64,000 nt of DNA from Sphingomonas yabuuchiae (lineage in GTDB: Bacteria; Pseudomonadota; Alphaproteobacteria; Sphingomonadales; Sphingomonadaceae): assembly GCF_014199595.1 (NCBI RefSeq), contig NZ_JACHNX010000006.1, positions 62,001 to 126,000 of the forward strand, given 5' to 3'. Shown in pieces: positions 9,754 through 17,852 of this stretch (the stretch's first letter is position 1; each line of letters begins with the position of its first letter). The position numbers and the translations under genes are program-made. The notes beneath the pieces were generated by a model. The model saw only the letters and a program-made list of their open reading frames with translations, had not been told where the DNA came from and did no database searches.

Positions 9754-9787
9754 GCCCCCGGCATGCGCAGGCGGCCCGGCCGGGGGC
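9754..9787 (+). terminator. GC-rich stem-loop after the chemoreceptor gene
   Basis: The 8-base arms GCCCCCGG (9754-9761) and CCGGGGGC (9780-9787) are perfect inverted repeats starting a few bases after the receptor stop. No T-run follows. The hairpin could attenuate transcription between the receptor gene and the che genes. Confidence 0.4.
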
Positions 9788-9835
9788 AAAGCGTAAAATT
9801 CGGTTAACCCACGCTTTCTTAACGACCTTCGCGCC

Positions 9836-10141
9836 ATGCTGCCCCCCGAAACCCGCGACTGGAGTCTCGCCGTGACCGCTCTGTCCCTTGCCCCCGTGCT
9901 TGACACCGCCGCCGCCGTTCCGCTGCGTCAGGCGCTGCTCGACCTGATCGCATCGGGCGACCCGATCACGCTCGACGGATCGCAGGTGGCGCAGGCGGGC
10001 CAGGCCTGCCTCCAGGTGCTGGCCAGCGCCCAGGCGATGGCAGCGTCGATCCCGACCGATTTCGAACTGAACAGCCCATCCGAGCCGCTGGCTTCGATGA
10101 TCGCGCTGGCGGGGCTCGACAGCCTCGTCGCCGCCGCCTGA
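9836..10141 (+). CDS. STAS-domain protein of the chemotaxis cluster
   Basis: Predicted 101-aa soluble protein. Most of the chain fits a STAS fold: a strand (LSLAPVLD), a helix with AAVPLRQALLDLIASG, a strand PITLDGSQV, a helix around AGQACLQVLASAQAM, and a final strand FELNSPSEPLASMIALAGL. The position usually holding a phosphorylatable Ser/Thr after the central strand reads LDGSQVAQAG. Small STAS proteins next to cheA occur in many alphaproteobacterial che operons, but their role is not settled; control of a partner by reversible binding is an inference. A GTG about 11 codons downstream is an alternative start. cheA follows after 12 bases. Confidence 0.75.
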   Translation: MLPPETRDWSLAVTALSLAPVLDTAAAVPLRQALLDLIASGDPITLDGSQVAQAGQACLQVLASAQAMAASIPTDFELNSPSEPLASMIALAGLDSLVAAA

Positions 10142-10153
10142 AAGGCCTGACCG

Positions 10154-12400
10154 ATGAACCTCGACGAGATTCAGCAGATTTTCTTCCAGGAATGCGAAGA
10201 AGGTCTCGGCGCGCTCGAAACCGCCTTTGCCGACCTGAAGCGTGACCGCCACGATGACGAGACGATCAACACGGTCTTCCGGTCGGTCCACTCGATCAAG
10301 GGCGGGGCGGGCGCCTTCGGACATGAGCGGCTCCAGCATTTCTCGCACCATTACGAAACCCTGCTGGACCTGATTCGCAACGGCACGCTGCCGCTGAGCG
10401 AACCGCTGATCGACCTGATCGTCGCGGCGTTCGATACGCTGGCCGACCATGTCGCCGCCGCACGCGGCGAGGGCGGCATGCCCGCCGACCAGGCGATGCT
10501 CGACCGGCTGGCCGCCGCCGCCCAGGGCGAGATCGGTGGCGCAGCGGCTGCCGTCGCCGAGCCGGAACCCGTCGCCGATATCGCTTTCGCCGCCCCGACC
10601 TCCGATGTCGCCGCCGCCGCGCTGGACGATTTCGACGCGCTGTTCGCGATGCTCGAGGACCCGGCCCCCGCCGCCGAACCCGCCGGCCCGGCCGAGTGGA
10701 TCGTCTCGGTGTATCCCGGCCCGCGTGCCTTCGACCATGGTGCCGAGCCGATGCTGGCGCTGCGCGAATTGTCGCGCATGGGCGGCCGCACGCTGGCGGC
10801 CGACCTGTCCGAGCTGCCGCAGCTCGACGGGCTGGATGCCGAGCGTGCCTATATCGGCGTGACCATGGCGCTGCCGGGTATGCTGGACGAGGACGATATC
10901 CGCGCGGTCTTCGATTTTGCCGATCCGCAATGCCGTCTGACCGTCACCCGCGCCGATCCCGCAATGGCCTTCGCCGAGCCCGAGATCGTGGTCGAACCGG
11001 CCATTGCCGAGCCGATGGCCGATGTGATCCCGTTGCCGGTCGCGGCCCCTGCGCCCGTGGCGCCGCCGGTCGCCGCACCGACGCCCGCGCCCGTCATCGC
11101 CGCGCCTGCTCCGGCGGCGCCCCCCGCCCCCGCTCCGGCTGCTCCGCCCGCACCGGTCGTGTCGGTGGTCGAGGCGGCGAGCAGCCCGCGTGTCGCCGCC
11201 GCCGCCGCCCAGACGATCCGGGTCGACCTCGACAAGCTGGATCGGTTGGTCAACCTGGTCGGCGAGCTGGTCATTACCCAGGCGATGCTGGCACAGCGCC
11301 TGTCGGAAAACGAGATGGGCTCGATCCCCGAGCTGTCCGACCTCGACCACCTGACGCGCGAGCTTCAGGATTCGACCATGGCGATCCGTGCGCAGCCGAT
11401 GAAGACCGTCTTCAGCCGCGTGCCGCGCATCATCCGCGAACTGGAGGTCGAGACCGGCAAGCGTGTCCGCCTGGAAGTCGAGGGCGAGATGACCGAGGTC
11501 GACAAGACCGTGGTCGAGCGCATCGGCGAGCCGCTGACCCATCTGATCCGCAATGCCGTCGACCATGGCCTGGAAACCCCCGCCGATCGCAAGGCGGCGG
11601 GTAAGGACGGCGAGGGCGTCGTCACCCTGTCGGCCGCGCACCAGTCGGGCCGGATCGTCATCACGGTGGCCGATGACGGACGCGGCATCGACCGCGCGCG
11701 CGTCAAGGCCAAGGCGATCGAGCGCGGCATCATCGCCCCCGATGCGCAGCTGTCCGAGGAGGAGATCGACAATCTGATCTTCGCCCCCGGTTTCTCGACC
11801 GCCGCCGTCGTCTCGAACATTTCGGGCCGCGGCGTCGGCATGGACGTGGTGCGCAAGAACATCCAGGCGCTGGGCGGCCGCATCGGCATCCAGTCCGAAC
11901 TGGGCAAGGGGTCGAGCTTCTCGCTCAGCCTGCCGCTGACGCTCGCCGTGCTCGACGGCATGATCGTCACCGTCGGCGACCAGACCTTCGTCATCCCGCT
12001 GACCCATATCGTCGAGAGCCTGCGTCCGGGCATCGACGAGGTGCATGTCGTGGGCGGCCAGTCGCCGCTGCTCGATGTGCGCGGCACCTATGTCCCCGTC
12101 CACCGCGTCGGCGAGCAACTGGGCGTGACCGGCGCGATCGCCAAGCCCGAAAACGCGGTGCTGATCGTGGTCGAAAGCGACCAGGGTCAGGCGGTGCTGA
12201 TGGTCGACTCGATCCAGGACCAGCGTCAGGTGGTCGTGAAGAGCCTGGAGGCGAACTACCGCGCCATTCACGGTCTGGCCGGTGCGACCATCCTGGGCGA
12301 CGGCCGGGTCGCGCTCATTCTCGATGTCGATGCGCTGATCGGCCGCTGGCGCCGCGACGGGCGCGGGCCGAGCGCCTTCCTCGAGGACATGGCCGCGTGA
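10154..12400 (+). CDS. cheA: Chemotaxis histidine kinase CheA
   Basis: Predicted 748-aa cytosolic kinase that autophosphorylates in receptor arrays and passes phosphate to CheY and CheB. P1 HPt domain at about residues 1-110, with acceptor His46 in VHSIKGGAGAFG. A P2-like middle follows to about 270, then a very Ala/Pro-rich linker (about 280-345). The P3 dimerisation helices begin at DKLDRLVNLVGELVITQ. The P4 ATPase domain has HLIRNAVDHGLE, DDGRGID and GRGVGMDVVR. The C-terminal P5 CheW-like domain starts near 600. Length is usual for CheA with one HPt. The stop overlaps the cheR start in GTGA/ATG context by 4 bases, so the genes are coupled. Confidence 0.97.
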   Translation: MNLDEIQQIFFQECEEGLGALETAFADLKRDRHDDETINTVFRSVHSIKGGAGAFGHERLQHFSHHYETLLDLIRNGTLPLSEPLIDLIVAAFDTLADHVAAARGEGGMPADQAMLDRLAAAAQGEIGGAAAAVAEPEPVADIAFAAPTSDVAAAALDDFDALFAMLEDPAPAAEPAGPAEWIVSVYPGPRAFDHGAEPMLALRELSRMGGRTLAADLSELPQLDGLDAERAYIGVTMALPGMLDEDDIRAVFDFADPQCRLTVTRADPAMAFAEPEIVVEPAIAEPMADVIPLPVAAPAPVAPPVAAPTPAPVIAAPAPAAPPAPAPAAPPAPVVSVVEAASSPRVAAAAAQTIRVDLDKLDRLVNLVGELVITQAMLAQRLSENEMGSIPELSDLDHLTRELQDSTMAIRAQPMKTVFSRVPRIIRELEVETGKRVRLEVEGEMTEVDKTVVERIGEPLTHLIRNAVDHGLETPADRKAAGKDGEGVVTLSAAHQSGRIVITVADDGRGIDRARVKAKAIERGIIAPDAQLSEEEIDNLIFAPGFSTAAVVSNISGRGVGMDVVRKNIQALGGRIGIQSELGKGSSFSLSLPLTLAVLDGMIVTVGDQTFVIPLTHIVESLRPGIDEVHVVGGQSPLLDVRGTYVPVHRVGEQLGVTGAIAKPENAVLIVVESDQGQAVLMVDSIQDQRQVVVKSLEANYRAIHGLAGATILGDGRVALILDVDALIGRWRRDGRGPSAFLEDMAA

Positions 12401-13266
12401 ACGCACTCGCCGCCCTGGCGTCGCGCGAACCGCAGCGGGAGATGGAGTTCGCTTTTTCGGCGTCCGACCACCGCGCGATCGCCGACATCATCTACGCCGA
12501 ATCGGGCATCCTGCTGCCCGAGAGCAAGGCGAAGCTGATCTATGGGCGGCTGGCCCGGCGCCTGCGCGCCTGTGGGCTGAGCAACTTCCCCGATTATCTC
12601 GCGCTGATCGCCAGCGATCCGGCCGAGCGGGCGCGAGCGGTCGACTCGCTGACCACCAACCACACCTCCTTCTTCCGCGAAAATCATCATTTCGAACATT
12701 TCCGCGACCAGCTCTGGCCCGGCTTCTCGCAGCGTCTGGCGAGCGGCGGGCGAGTGCGGGTCTGGTCCGCCGCCTGTTCCAGCGGCGAGGAACCCTATTC
12801 GCTGATGATGACGATCGCGGGCCAGGATGTCCGCGCCGCCGAGAAGCTGGCGACCCAGGATTTCCGCGTGCTGGCGACCGACCTGTCGCCCAGCGTGATC
12901 GCGACCGCACGCGCGGGCCGCTATCCGCTGGACACCACCCGCGCCATGCCCGCCGCGATGCGATCGACCTGGTGTCGCCGCGTCGGCGATACGGACGAAC
13001 TGCTCCCCGCGCTGCGCAACCCGATTGCGTTTCGTGAACTCAACCTGCTTCGCAACTGGCCAATGCGGCGGCCCTTCGATGTGATCTTCTGCCGCAACGT
13101 CATGATCTACTTCGACGACCCGACCAAAGCCCAATTGCTCGCCCGCTTTGCCGACCAGCTGGTCGACGGCGGCACCCTTTATATTGGTCATGCCGAGCGC
13201 ATCCCGCCGGAAGTATCGGCGCGCTTTCACTGCATCGGTCGCACCGCTTTCCAGAAAGTATCCTGA
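12397..13266 (+). CDS. cheR: Chemotaxis protein methyltransferase CheR
   Basis: Predicted 289-aa SAM-dependent enzyme that methylates glutamates of chemoreceptors during adaptation. The N-terminal helical domain (about 20-90) precedes a Rossmann methyltransferase domain. The signatures NHTSFFRENHHFE and WSAACSSGEEPYS (SAM-binding loop) are present, as is IIFCRNVMIYF-like text near residue 230. A GTG in the GTGA overlap with cheA is the likely start. The last base of its stop is the first base of the cheB ATG. The receptor upstream ends in a W-x-x-F pentapeptide that could dock this enzyme. Confidence 0.96.
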   Translation: MNALAALASREPQREMEFAFSASDHRAIADIIYAESGILLPESKAKLIYGRLARRLRACGLSNFPDYLALIASDPAERARAVDSLTTNHTSFFRENHHFEHFRDQLWPGFSQRLASGGRVRVWSAACSSGEEPYSLMMTIAGQDVRAAEKLATQDFRVLATDLSPSVIATARAGRYPLDTTRAMPAAMRSTWCRRVGDTDELLPALRNPIAFRELNLLRNWPMRRPFDVIFCRNVMIYFDDPTKAQLLARFADQLVDGGTLYIGHAERIPPEVSARFHCIGRTAFQKVS

Positions 13267-14282
13267 TGGCCGTACGTACCCTGATTGTCGACGATTCCCC
13301 CACCATGCGAGCGCTGATCGCGGGCATGCTGAGTCGCGACCCCGATATCGAAGTGGTCGGCGCCGCCAACGGCCCGCACCAGGCACGTGAGATGATCAAG
13401 GCGCTCGATCCCGATGTCATCACGCTGGACGTCGAGATGCCCGACATGAACGGCCTCGACTTCCTCGAGCGTGTGATGCGGCTGCGTCCGATGCCGGTCG
13501 TCATGCTCTCCACCCTGACCCAGGCGGGTGCGGACACCACGATCCGCGCGCTGGAGCTGGGCGCGGTCGAATGCTGCGCCAAGCCCGCGACCAACTGCAT
13601 CGACCCGCGCATCGCCGAAAGCGTGAAGGCCGCCGCCAGCAGCCGCCGGATTCGCGTGCGCGACATGGCGCCCGCCGCGCCCACGCCGATGGCCGATTTC
13701 AAGCCGATCCCCGGCTCGCTGATCGCGATCGGCGCGTCGACCGGCGGCGTCGAGGCGCTGATCCAGGTGCTGAGCGGCTTTCCGGCCAACTGCCCGCCGA
13801 CCGTCATCTGCCAGCATATGCCCGCCACCTTCACGACCAGCTTCGCCGCCCGGCTCGACCGGCTGTCCAAGCCGACCGTGACCGAGGCGCGTCATGGCCA
13901 GCCGCTGGTGGCGGGCCATGTCTATCTGGCGCCCGGCGGCACGCATCACATGGAGGTGGGCGGCGTCGACGGCCAGTATCGCGCGCGCCTGATCCCCGAC
14001 GATCCGGTCAGCGGCCATCGTCCCTCGGTCGACCGACTGTTCCACAGCGTCGCCAAGACGGTCGGGGCCAAGGCGGTGGGCGCCATCCTGACCGGCATGG
14101 GCCGGGACGGGGCCGACGGCCTGCTCGCCATGCGCGGCAAGGGATGCATGACCATCGGCCAGGATCGCGACAGCTGCGTCGTCTATGGCATGCCCGGCGT
14201 CGCCCAGGATATCGGCGCGGTGACCAGGCAGCTGACGCTGACCCGGATCGCGCCCGCACTGATCGACCGGTGCCGGGCGTGA
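13266..14282 (+). CDS. cheB: Chemotaxis response regulator protein-glutamate methylesterase CheB
   Basis: Predicted 338-aa enzyme that removes methyl groups from, and can deamidate, chemoreceptor side chains. An N-terminal receiver (about 1-120) has DDSPTMR, acceptor Asp in TLDVEMPDMNGLDF, STLTQ and the conserved Lys in CAKP. The C-terminal methylesterase domain has the whole catalytic triad: Ser158 in GASTGG, His184 in CQHMP and Asp281 in TGMGRDGADG. It is the active copy, in contrast to the CheB-like gene at 15829. It overlaps cheR by one base (TGATG) and its stop overlaps a GTG that could start cheD. Confidence 0.96.
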   Translation: MAVRTLIVDDSPTMRALIAGMLSRDPDIEVVGAANGPHQAREMIKALDPDVITLDVEMPDMNGLDFLERVMRLRPMPVVMLSTLTQAGADTTIRALELGAVECCAKPATNCIDPRIAESVKAAASSRRIRVRDMAPAAPTPMADFKPIPGSLIAIGASTGGVEALIQVLSGFPANCPPTVICQHMPATFTTSFAARLDRLSKPTVTEARHGQPLVAGHVYLAPGGTHHMEVGGVDGQYRARLIPDDPVSGHRPSVDRLFHSVAKTVGAKAVGAILTGMGRDGADGLLAMRGKGCMTIGQDRDSCVVYGMPGVAQDIGAVTRQLTLTRIAPALIDRCRA

Positions 14283-14290
14283 TCCAGGCC

Positions 14291-14899
14291 ATGCCCCATC
14301 AGCCGCCGCCCTTCGCCCCGCCGCCCCAGCCTTCCCCGCTGACCCGGCTGGCGAACCGCGACGGGCTTCGCCGAATCAACGTCATCCAGGGCGAGACGCG
14401 AGTCAGCCAGGACAAGGACGTGGTGCTGACGACCGTGCTCGGCAGCTGCATTTCGGCGTGCCTGTACGATCCGATCGCCGGAATCGGCGGATTGAATCAC
14501 TTTTTGCTCGCAGAACCGGGCGTCGCGGAAACCGATCCTAAATCCATGCAGCGCTATGGTGTGTATGCGATGGAAGTTCTGATCAACGCGATGATGGCGC
14601 TCGGCGCACAGCGGCACAGCCTGAAGGCCAGGCTGTTCGGTGGTGCGATGATGCGCGACGGCTTTCGCGACATCGGCACCGCCAATGCGCAATTCGCCCG
14701 CCGCTTCCTGGCGGACGAGCGGATCGCGCTGGTCGGTGAGGATGTCGGCGGCGTCAGCGCCCGCCGCGTCGAGTTCCGCCCGGCCCTTGGCCTGGCCCGG
14801 TGCCGCCACGTGACCGACACGGCCATGCCGCCGCCGCGCGCCGCGCGACCCGTTCCGCCACCCCCACCCGCCGCGACCGGCGATGTGGAATTCTTCTAA
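14291..14899 (+). CDS. cheD: Chemoreceptor glutamine deamidase CheD
   Basis: Predicted 202-aa deamidase that converts receptor glutamines to glutamates before methylation. The Cys/His dyad is visible: Cys in TTVLGSCISACLYD and His in GGLNHFLLAEPG. The helix SMQRYGVYAMEVLINAMM and the loop KARLFGGAMM are typical. The N-terminus is Pro-rich, and the last 30 residues form a Pro/Ala-rich tail ending DVEFF. The ATG at 14291 is chosen; a GTG at 14279, in a GTGA overlap with the cheB stop, would add four residues and is equally plausible. Its TAA overlaps an ATG (TAATG) in front of cheY. Confidence 0.92.
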   Translation: MPHQPPPFAPPPQPSPLTRLANRDGLRRINVIQGETRVSQDKDVVLTTVLGSCISACLYDPIAGIGGLNHFLLAEPGVAETDPKSMQRYGVYAMEVLINAMMALGAQRHSLKARLFGGAMMRDGFRDIGTANAQFARRFLADERIALVGEDVGGVSARRVEFRPALGLARCRHVTDTAMPPPRAARPVPPPPPAATGDVEFF

Positions 14900-14931
14900 T
14901 GTCTCTCGATCCTCACCGGAAAGGCCAGTTC

Positions 14932-15309
14932 GTGTCCCAACTCATCATGACCGTGGACGATTCGCCCAGCATGAGAATGCTTCTGCGCGCCGCGCTCACC
15001 GATATGGGATATCGGGTGCTCGAGGCCGAGGACGGCGTCCATGCGCTCGACACGCTGGACGCGGTGACGGCCGACACCGCGCCCGACCTGGTCATCACCG
15101 ACATCAACATGCCCCGCATGGATGGTTTCGGCCTGATCGAGGCGCTGCGCCGCCAGCCCGGCCACCGCAACCTGCCCATCCTGGTGCTGACCACCGAAAG
15201 CTCGGACGAGAAGAAGGCGCGTGCGCGCGAGGCGGGCGCCACCGGCTGGATCGTCAAGCCGTTCAATCCCGAAAAGCTCGCCGCGGCCATCCGTCGCGTG
15301 CTGCACTGA
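14932..15309 (+). CDS. cheY: Single-domain response regulator CheY
   Basis: Predicted 125-aa receiver-only protein that carries the signal from CheA to the motor or acts as a phosphate sink. Conserved positions are present: acidic pair in TVDDSPSMR, acceptor Asp in VITDINMPRMDGFG, Thr in LVLTTESS and Lys in WIVKPFNPEKL. The GTG at 14932 follows a GGAAAGG site by 7 bases and gives the usual CheY length. An ATG at 14899 overlapping the cheD stop would add 11 residues. It lies between cheD and cheW in the same operon. Confidence 0.92.
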   Translation: MSQLIMTVDDSPSMRMLLRAALTDMGYRVLEAEDGVHALDTLDAVTADTAPDLVITDINMPRMDGFGLIEALRRQPGHRNLPILVLTTESSDEKKARAREAGATGWIVKPFNPEKLAAAIRRVLH

Positions 15310-15334
15310 TCCCCTTTTCCTGAGGAACCCGACC

Positions 15335-15778
15335 ATGTCGCGTCAGCTCATCACGTTCCAGCTCGGCGACCAGATTCTGGGCGTCGACATCATGGCCATC
15401 CGCGAGATCCGCGCCTGGTCGCCCGCGACCCCGCTGCCCAACGTCCCTGCCCATGTGCGCGGCGTGGTGAATCTGCGCGGCGTGGTCCTGCCGGTGCTCG
15501 ACCTGCGCCACCGGCTGGGCTGGGGCGTGACCGATCCCAGCGCGCGCCATGTCATCATCGTGGTGCGGATCGGCGAGCAGCTTCAGGGCCTGATCGTCGA
15601 TGCGGTGAACGACATCGTGACCATCCCGCCCGAGGCGATGCAGCCGCTGCCCGACATGGGCGACGCGACGGCGGCGCATTATCTGGAAGGGCTGGCCACG
15701 ATCGAACAGCGGCTGATCCTGATCCTGGCGCTTGATCGCCTGACCGATAGCGTGACATTGACGGCCGAAGCCGCGTAA
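15335..15778 (+). CDS. cheW: Chemotaxis coupling protein CheW
   Basis: Predicted 147-aa scaffold protein that couples receptors to CheA. It is a single CheW beta-barrel domain beginning RQLITFQLGDQILGVDI, with the family motifs VRGVVNLRGVVLPVLDLR and VDAVNDIVTIPPEAM. Length matches single-domain CheW. A TGAGGA ribosome site precedes the ATG. It sits 25 bases after cheY and 50 bases before the degenerate cheB paralogue, all on one strand. Confidence 0.95.
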   Translation: MSRQLITFQLGDQILGVDIMAIREIRAWSPATPLPNVPAHVRGVVNLRGVVLPVLDLRHRLGWGVTDPSARHVIIVVRIGEQLQGLIVDAVNDIVTIPPEAMQPLPDMGDATAAHYLEGLATIEQRLILILALDRLTDSVTLTAEAA

Positions 15779-15828
15779 TCGCATGTTTTTCAAGACGTAA
15801 CGGCGTTTCCGTTGGAAGGTATTGAGTA

Positions 15829-16833
15829 ATGGCGGACGTTAAGGTTCTGGTCGTGGACGACTCGCTGACGATGCGGGTCCTCATCTCGGGCGCACTTGAA
15901 CGCATCAAGGGCGTGCAGGTGGTGGGGGCCGCCGACGGTGCGGCCGAAGCGCGCAAGATGGTCGACCAGTATCGCCCCGAGGTCATGACGCTGGACGTCG
16001 AGATGCCCGGCATGAGCGGCCTGGAATATCTGGCCGAGATCATGGAGGAGCGGCCGATGCCGGTCATCATGTTCTCGACCCGGACCGCTGCCGGCGCCGC
16101 GGAATCGGTCGAGGCGCTGCGCCTCGGCGCGATCGACTGTTTCCCCAAGCCCAAGGTCGCGGTGCAGGCCGAACTGGACGCGATCATCGGCAAGCTGGGC
16201 AAGCGCATCAAGTCGGCGCGCAATGCCGATCTGAAGCGCGGCAAGGCCGCCAAGAGCCGCAAGGGCCCGGTCGCGGACATCAATTGGAACGGCCGCCTGC
16301 TGGCGATCGGTGCGGATGCCGCCAATACCCAGGCGCTGTTCGACCTGTTCCAGAACTTCCCCGCCAACTGCCCGCCGACCCTGGTCGTGCAGCAGATGTC
16401 GCCGGGCCTGCTGACCCCGATGATCGAGCAACTGCGCGAGCAGATCGCCCCCAAGGTCGTCGAGGCGACCGACGGGATGAAGGTGGAACAGGGCACCATC
16501 TATTTCGCGCCGCAGGGCGATACGCATATGGTCGTCGATACCTGGCCGAACGGCACATTGCGCCTGCTGGCCCGCGAGCCGGTGGCGGGCGAGCGGCCGT
16601 CCATCTCGCTGCTCTTCGCCTCGGTCGCCAAGGCGGCGGGCGGCAACGGCCTGGGCGTGCTGCTGGCGCTGGACGACGAGGACGGCTCGGCGGGTCTGCG
16701 CGCGATGCTGGCGGGGGGCGCCTATGCCATCGGCCGCAACGGCACCGACTTCACGCTGAACAAGGGCGCAGTGTCGCAGCCGGTGGCGGGCGATGCGATC
16801 TTCGCCAACATCGTGAAACTGTGCAGCAAATGA
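15829..16833 (+). CDS. CheB-like response regulator with a degenerate methylesterase domain
   Basis: Predicted 334-aa protein with the two-domain layout of CheB. The receiver (about 1-120) looks functional: VVDDSLTMR, acceptor in TLDVEMPGMSGLEY, MFSTRT and Lys in FPKPK. In the C-terminal domain the catalytic Ser of GASTGG is replaced (GADAANT, Asp163), and the catalytic His of QHMP is replaced by Gln189 (VVQQMSPG). The Asp (near 285, DDEDGSAGL) and the family text NFPANCPPT remain. Methylesterase activity is therefore unlikely by the known mechanism. It may be a phosphate sink, a competitor of CheB for its binding sites, or a new regulator. It follows cheW and overlaps the next small gene by ATGA. 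Confidence 0.88.
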   Translation: MADVKVLVVDDSLTMRVLISGALERIKGVQVVGAADGAAEARKMVDQYRPEVMTLDVEMPGMSGLEYLAEIMEERPMPVIMFSTRTAAGAAESVEALRLGAIDCFPKPKVAVQAELDAIIGKLGKRIKSARNADLKRGKAAKSRKGPVADINWNGRLLAIGADAANTQALFDLFQNFPANCPPTLVVQQMSPGLLTPMIEQLREQIAPKVVEATDGMKVEQGTIYFAPQGDTHMVVDTWPNGTLRLLAREPVAGERPSISLLFASVAKAAGGNGLGVLLALDDEDGSAGLRAMLAGGAYAIGRNGTDFTLNKGAVSQPVAGDAIFANIVKLCSK

Positions 16834-16844
16834 CGGAGGGGGCC

Positions 16845-17111
16845 ATGGAACCGGCCCTTGCCCGGGCGCTGGCGGACGAACTGGTCGAACTGACCCGTTC
16901 GCTCGCCGACCTGGCCTATGAACTGGGCAGCGATCCCGACACGCTGCGCCGCCATATGGTCAGCATCCAGGCGGTCGACCGGATCACCCAGTCGCAGCTG
17001 GCGATCGCCGACATACTGCGGTCCGACGCACCGGTCGCGGCGCGGATCGACGGGGTGACGCTGGAGACGCTGGCCGACCGGCTGCGCACGCGGATGGCCA
17101 AGGCGGCCTGA
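16845..17111 (+). CDS. Small helical protein at the end of the che operon, unknown function
   Basis: Predicted 88-aa acidic, mostly helical soluble protein not assigned to a family. It begins MEPALARALADELVELTRS and contains a TQSQLAIADIL segment. The ATG at 16845 has a GGAGG ribosome site 5 bases upstream; an ATG at 16830, in an ATGA overlap with the CheB-like gene, would add MTEGA. The size, helical content and position suggest a protein that binds a che component, perhaps the degenerate CheB, but this is only context. It is the last gene of the cluster. Confidence 0.7.
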   Translation: MEPALARALADELVELTRSLADLAYELGSDPDTLRRHMVSIQAVDRITQSQLAIADILRSDAPVAARIDGVTLETLADRLRTRMAKAA

Positions 17112-17141
17112 CACCGCCGCCCCGGCCCACGCTCTTATCCG

Positions 17142-17645
17142 TCAGGCGACCGGTTTGGCGGCCATCGCCGGGCGCATCGCGATCCGCTCGACCAGTGGGC
17201 GCAGACCCTCCAGCCATTGCCCGACCGAGGCGCGCGTCCCCTCGCTCAGGCTCAGCAACGCCAGCCGACGATCGGTCGGATGCGGCGTGCTGTGGAACAT
17301 TCCCATCGATACCAGCATGTTGATCCAGCGGACCGCCGTGGTGCGCGGCACCCCCGACGCGCGGTAACAGGCGCTGGTTTCCACGCTGCGTCCCGCTTCT
17401 TCCTCCAGGAAGACGAATAGCAGCATGTCGAAGGCCGGATCGGCGAACAGGTCCGGGTTGAAGAATCCCCCGATCCCCTCCCGCGCGGCGCGCAGGATCG
17501 AACCGATATCAGCCGAACTGATCCGCTTTTCATGATCCTGACGGACCATCGATTCCACGGCGGCGAGTTCGTCCCGAATCCGGCGAAGGCGATCGTCGAT
17601 CGCATCCCCCAGATCGTCGACCTGCCCGTGATAGCGGTCACTCAT
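17142..17645 (-). CDS. MarR-like winged-helix transcriptional regulator
   Basis: Predicted 167-aa DNA-binding protein. An N-terminal coiled-coil-like helix (DDLGDAIDDRLRRIRDELAAVESM) precedes a winged-helix domain at about 70-160. The recognition-helix text is SGVPRTTAVRWINMLVSMGM and the wing is HPTDRRLALLSLSEG, as in MarR. The C-terminal half is clearly related to that of the regulator at 55091 (same DPAFDMLL, TTAVRWI and PTDRR landmarks), so the two are family members. ATG 17645 has GGAGAGG just upstream; two ATGs further upstream are possible. It is convergent with the chemotaxis cluster, and its target is not shown by the sequence. Confidence 0.78.
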   Translation of the reverse strand: MSDRYHGQVDDLGDAIDDRLRRIRDELAAVESMVRQDHEKRISSADIGSILRAAREGIGGFFNPDLFADPAFDMLLFVFLEEEAGRSVETSACYRASGVPRTTAVRWINMLVSMGMFHSTPHPTDRRLALLSLSEGTRASVGQWLEGLRPLVERIAMRPAMAAKPVA

Positions 17646-17852
17646 GACCTCTCCGCCCCGATCCATGTACCCCCCGCTATCGACGCCGGCCGACATCACT
17701 TCATCGGATTTATTCCGTTTCCGTAGCAGCGCCGCAATTCCTAAGGGGGCGGGATGCCAGCGAAATTAGTCTAGGTTAACCAAAATCTTGCGCTAGCGAT
17801 CCCAATTTGATCCCGTTTCGGATGTGCTTTTCCCGACAAAGGGCCTGAGCTT

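Noticed and set aside
9795..9820. TTAA pairs before the STAS gene as a CtrA site
   Set aside because: The two TTAA motifs are 11 bases apart instead of the 7 of the CtrA consensus.
9677..12406. A 909-codon open frame on the minus strand opposite cheA
   Set aside because: It is the antisense of cheA and neighbours; its predicted text is His/Asp/Arg/Gly-rich without any domain, a usual artefact of GC-rich codon usage.
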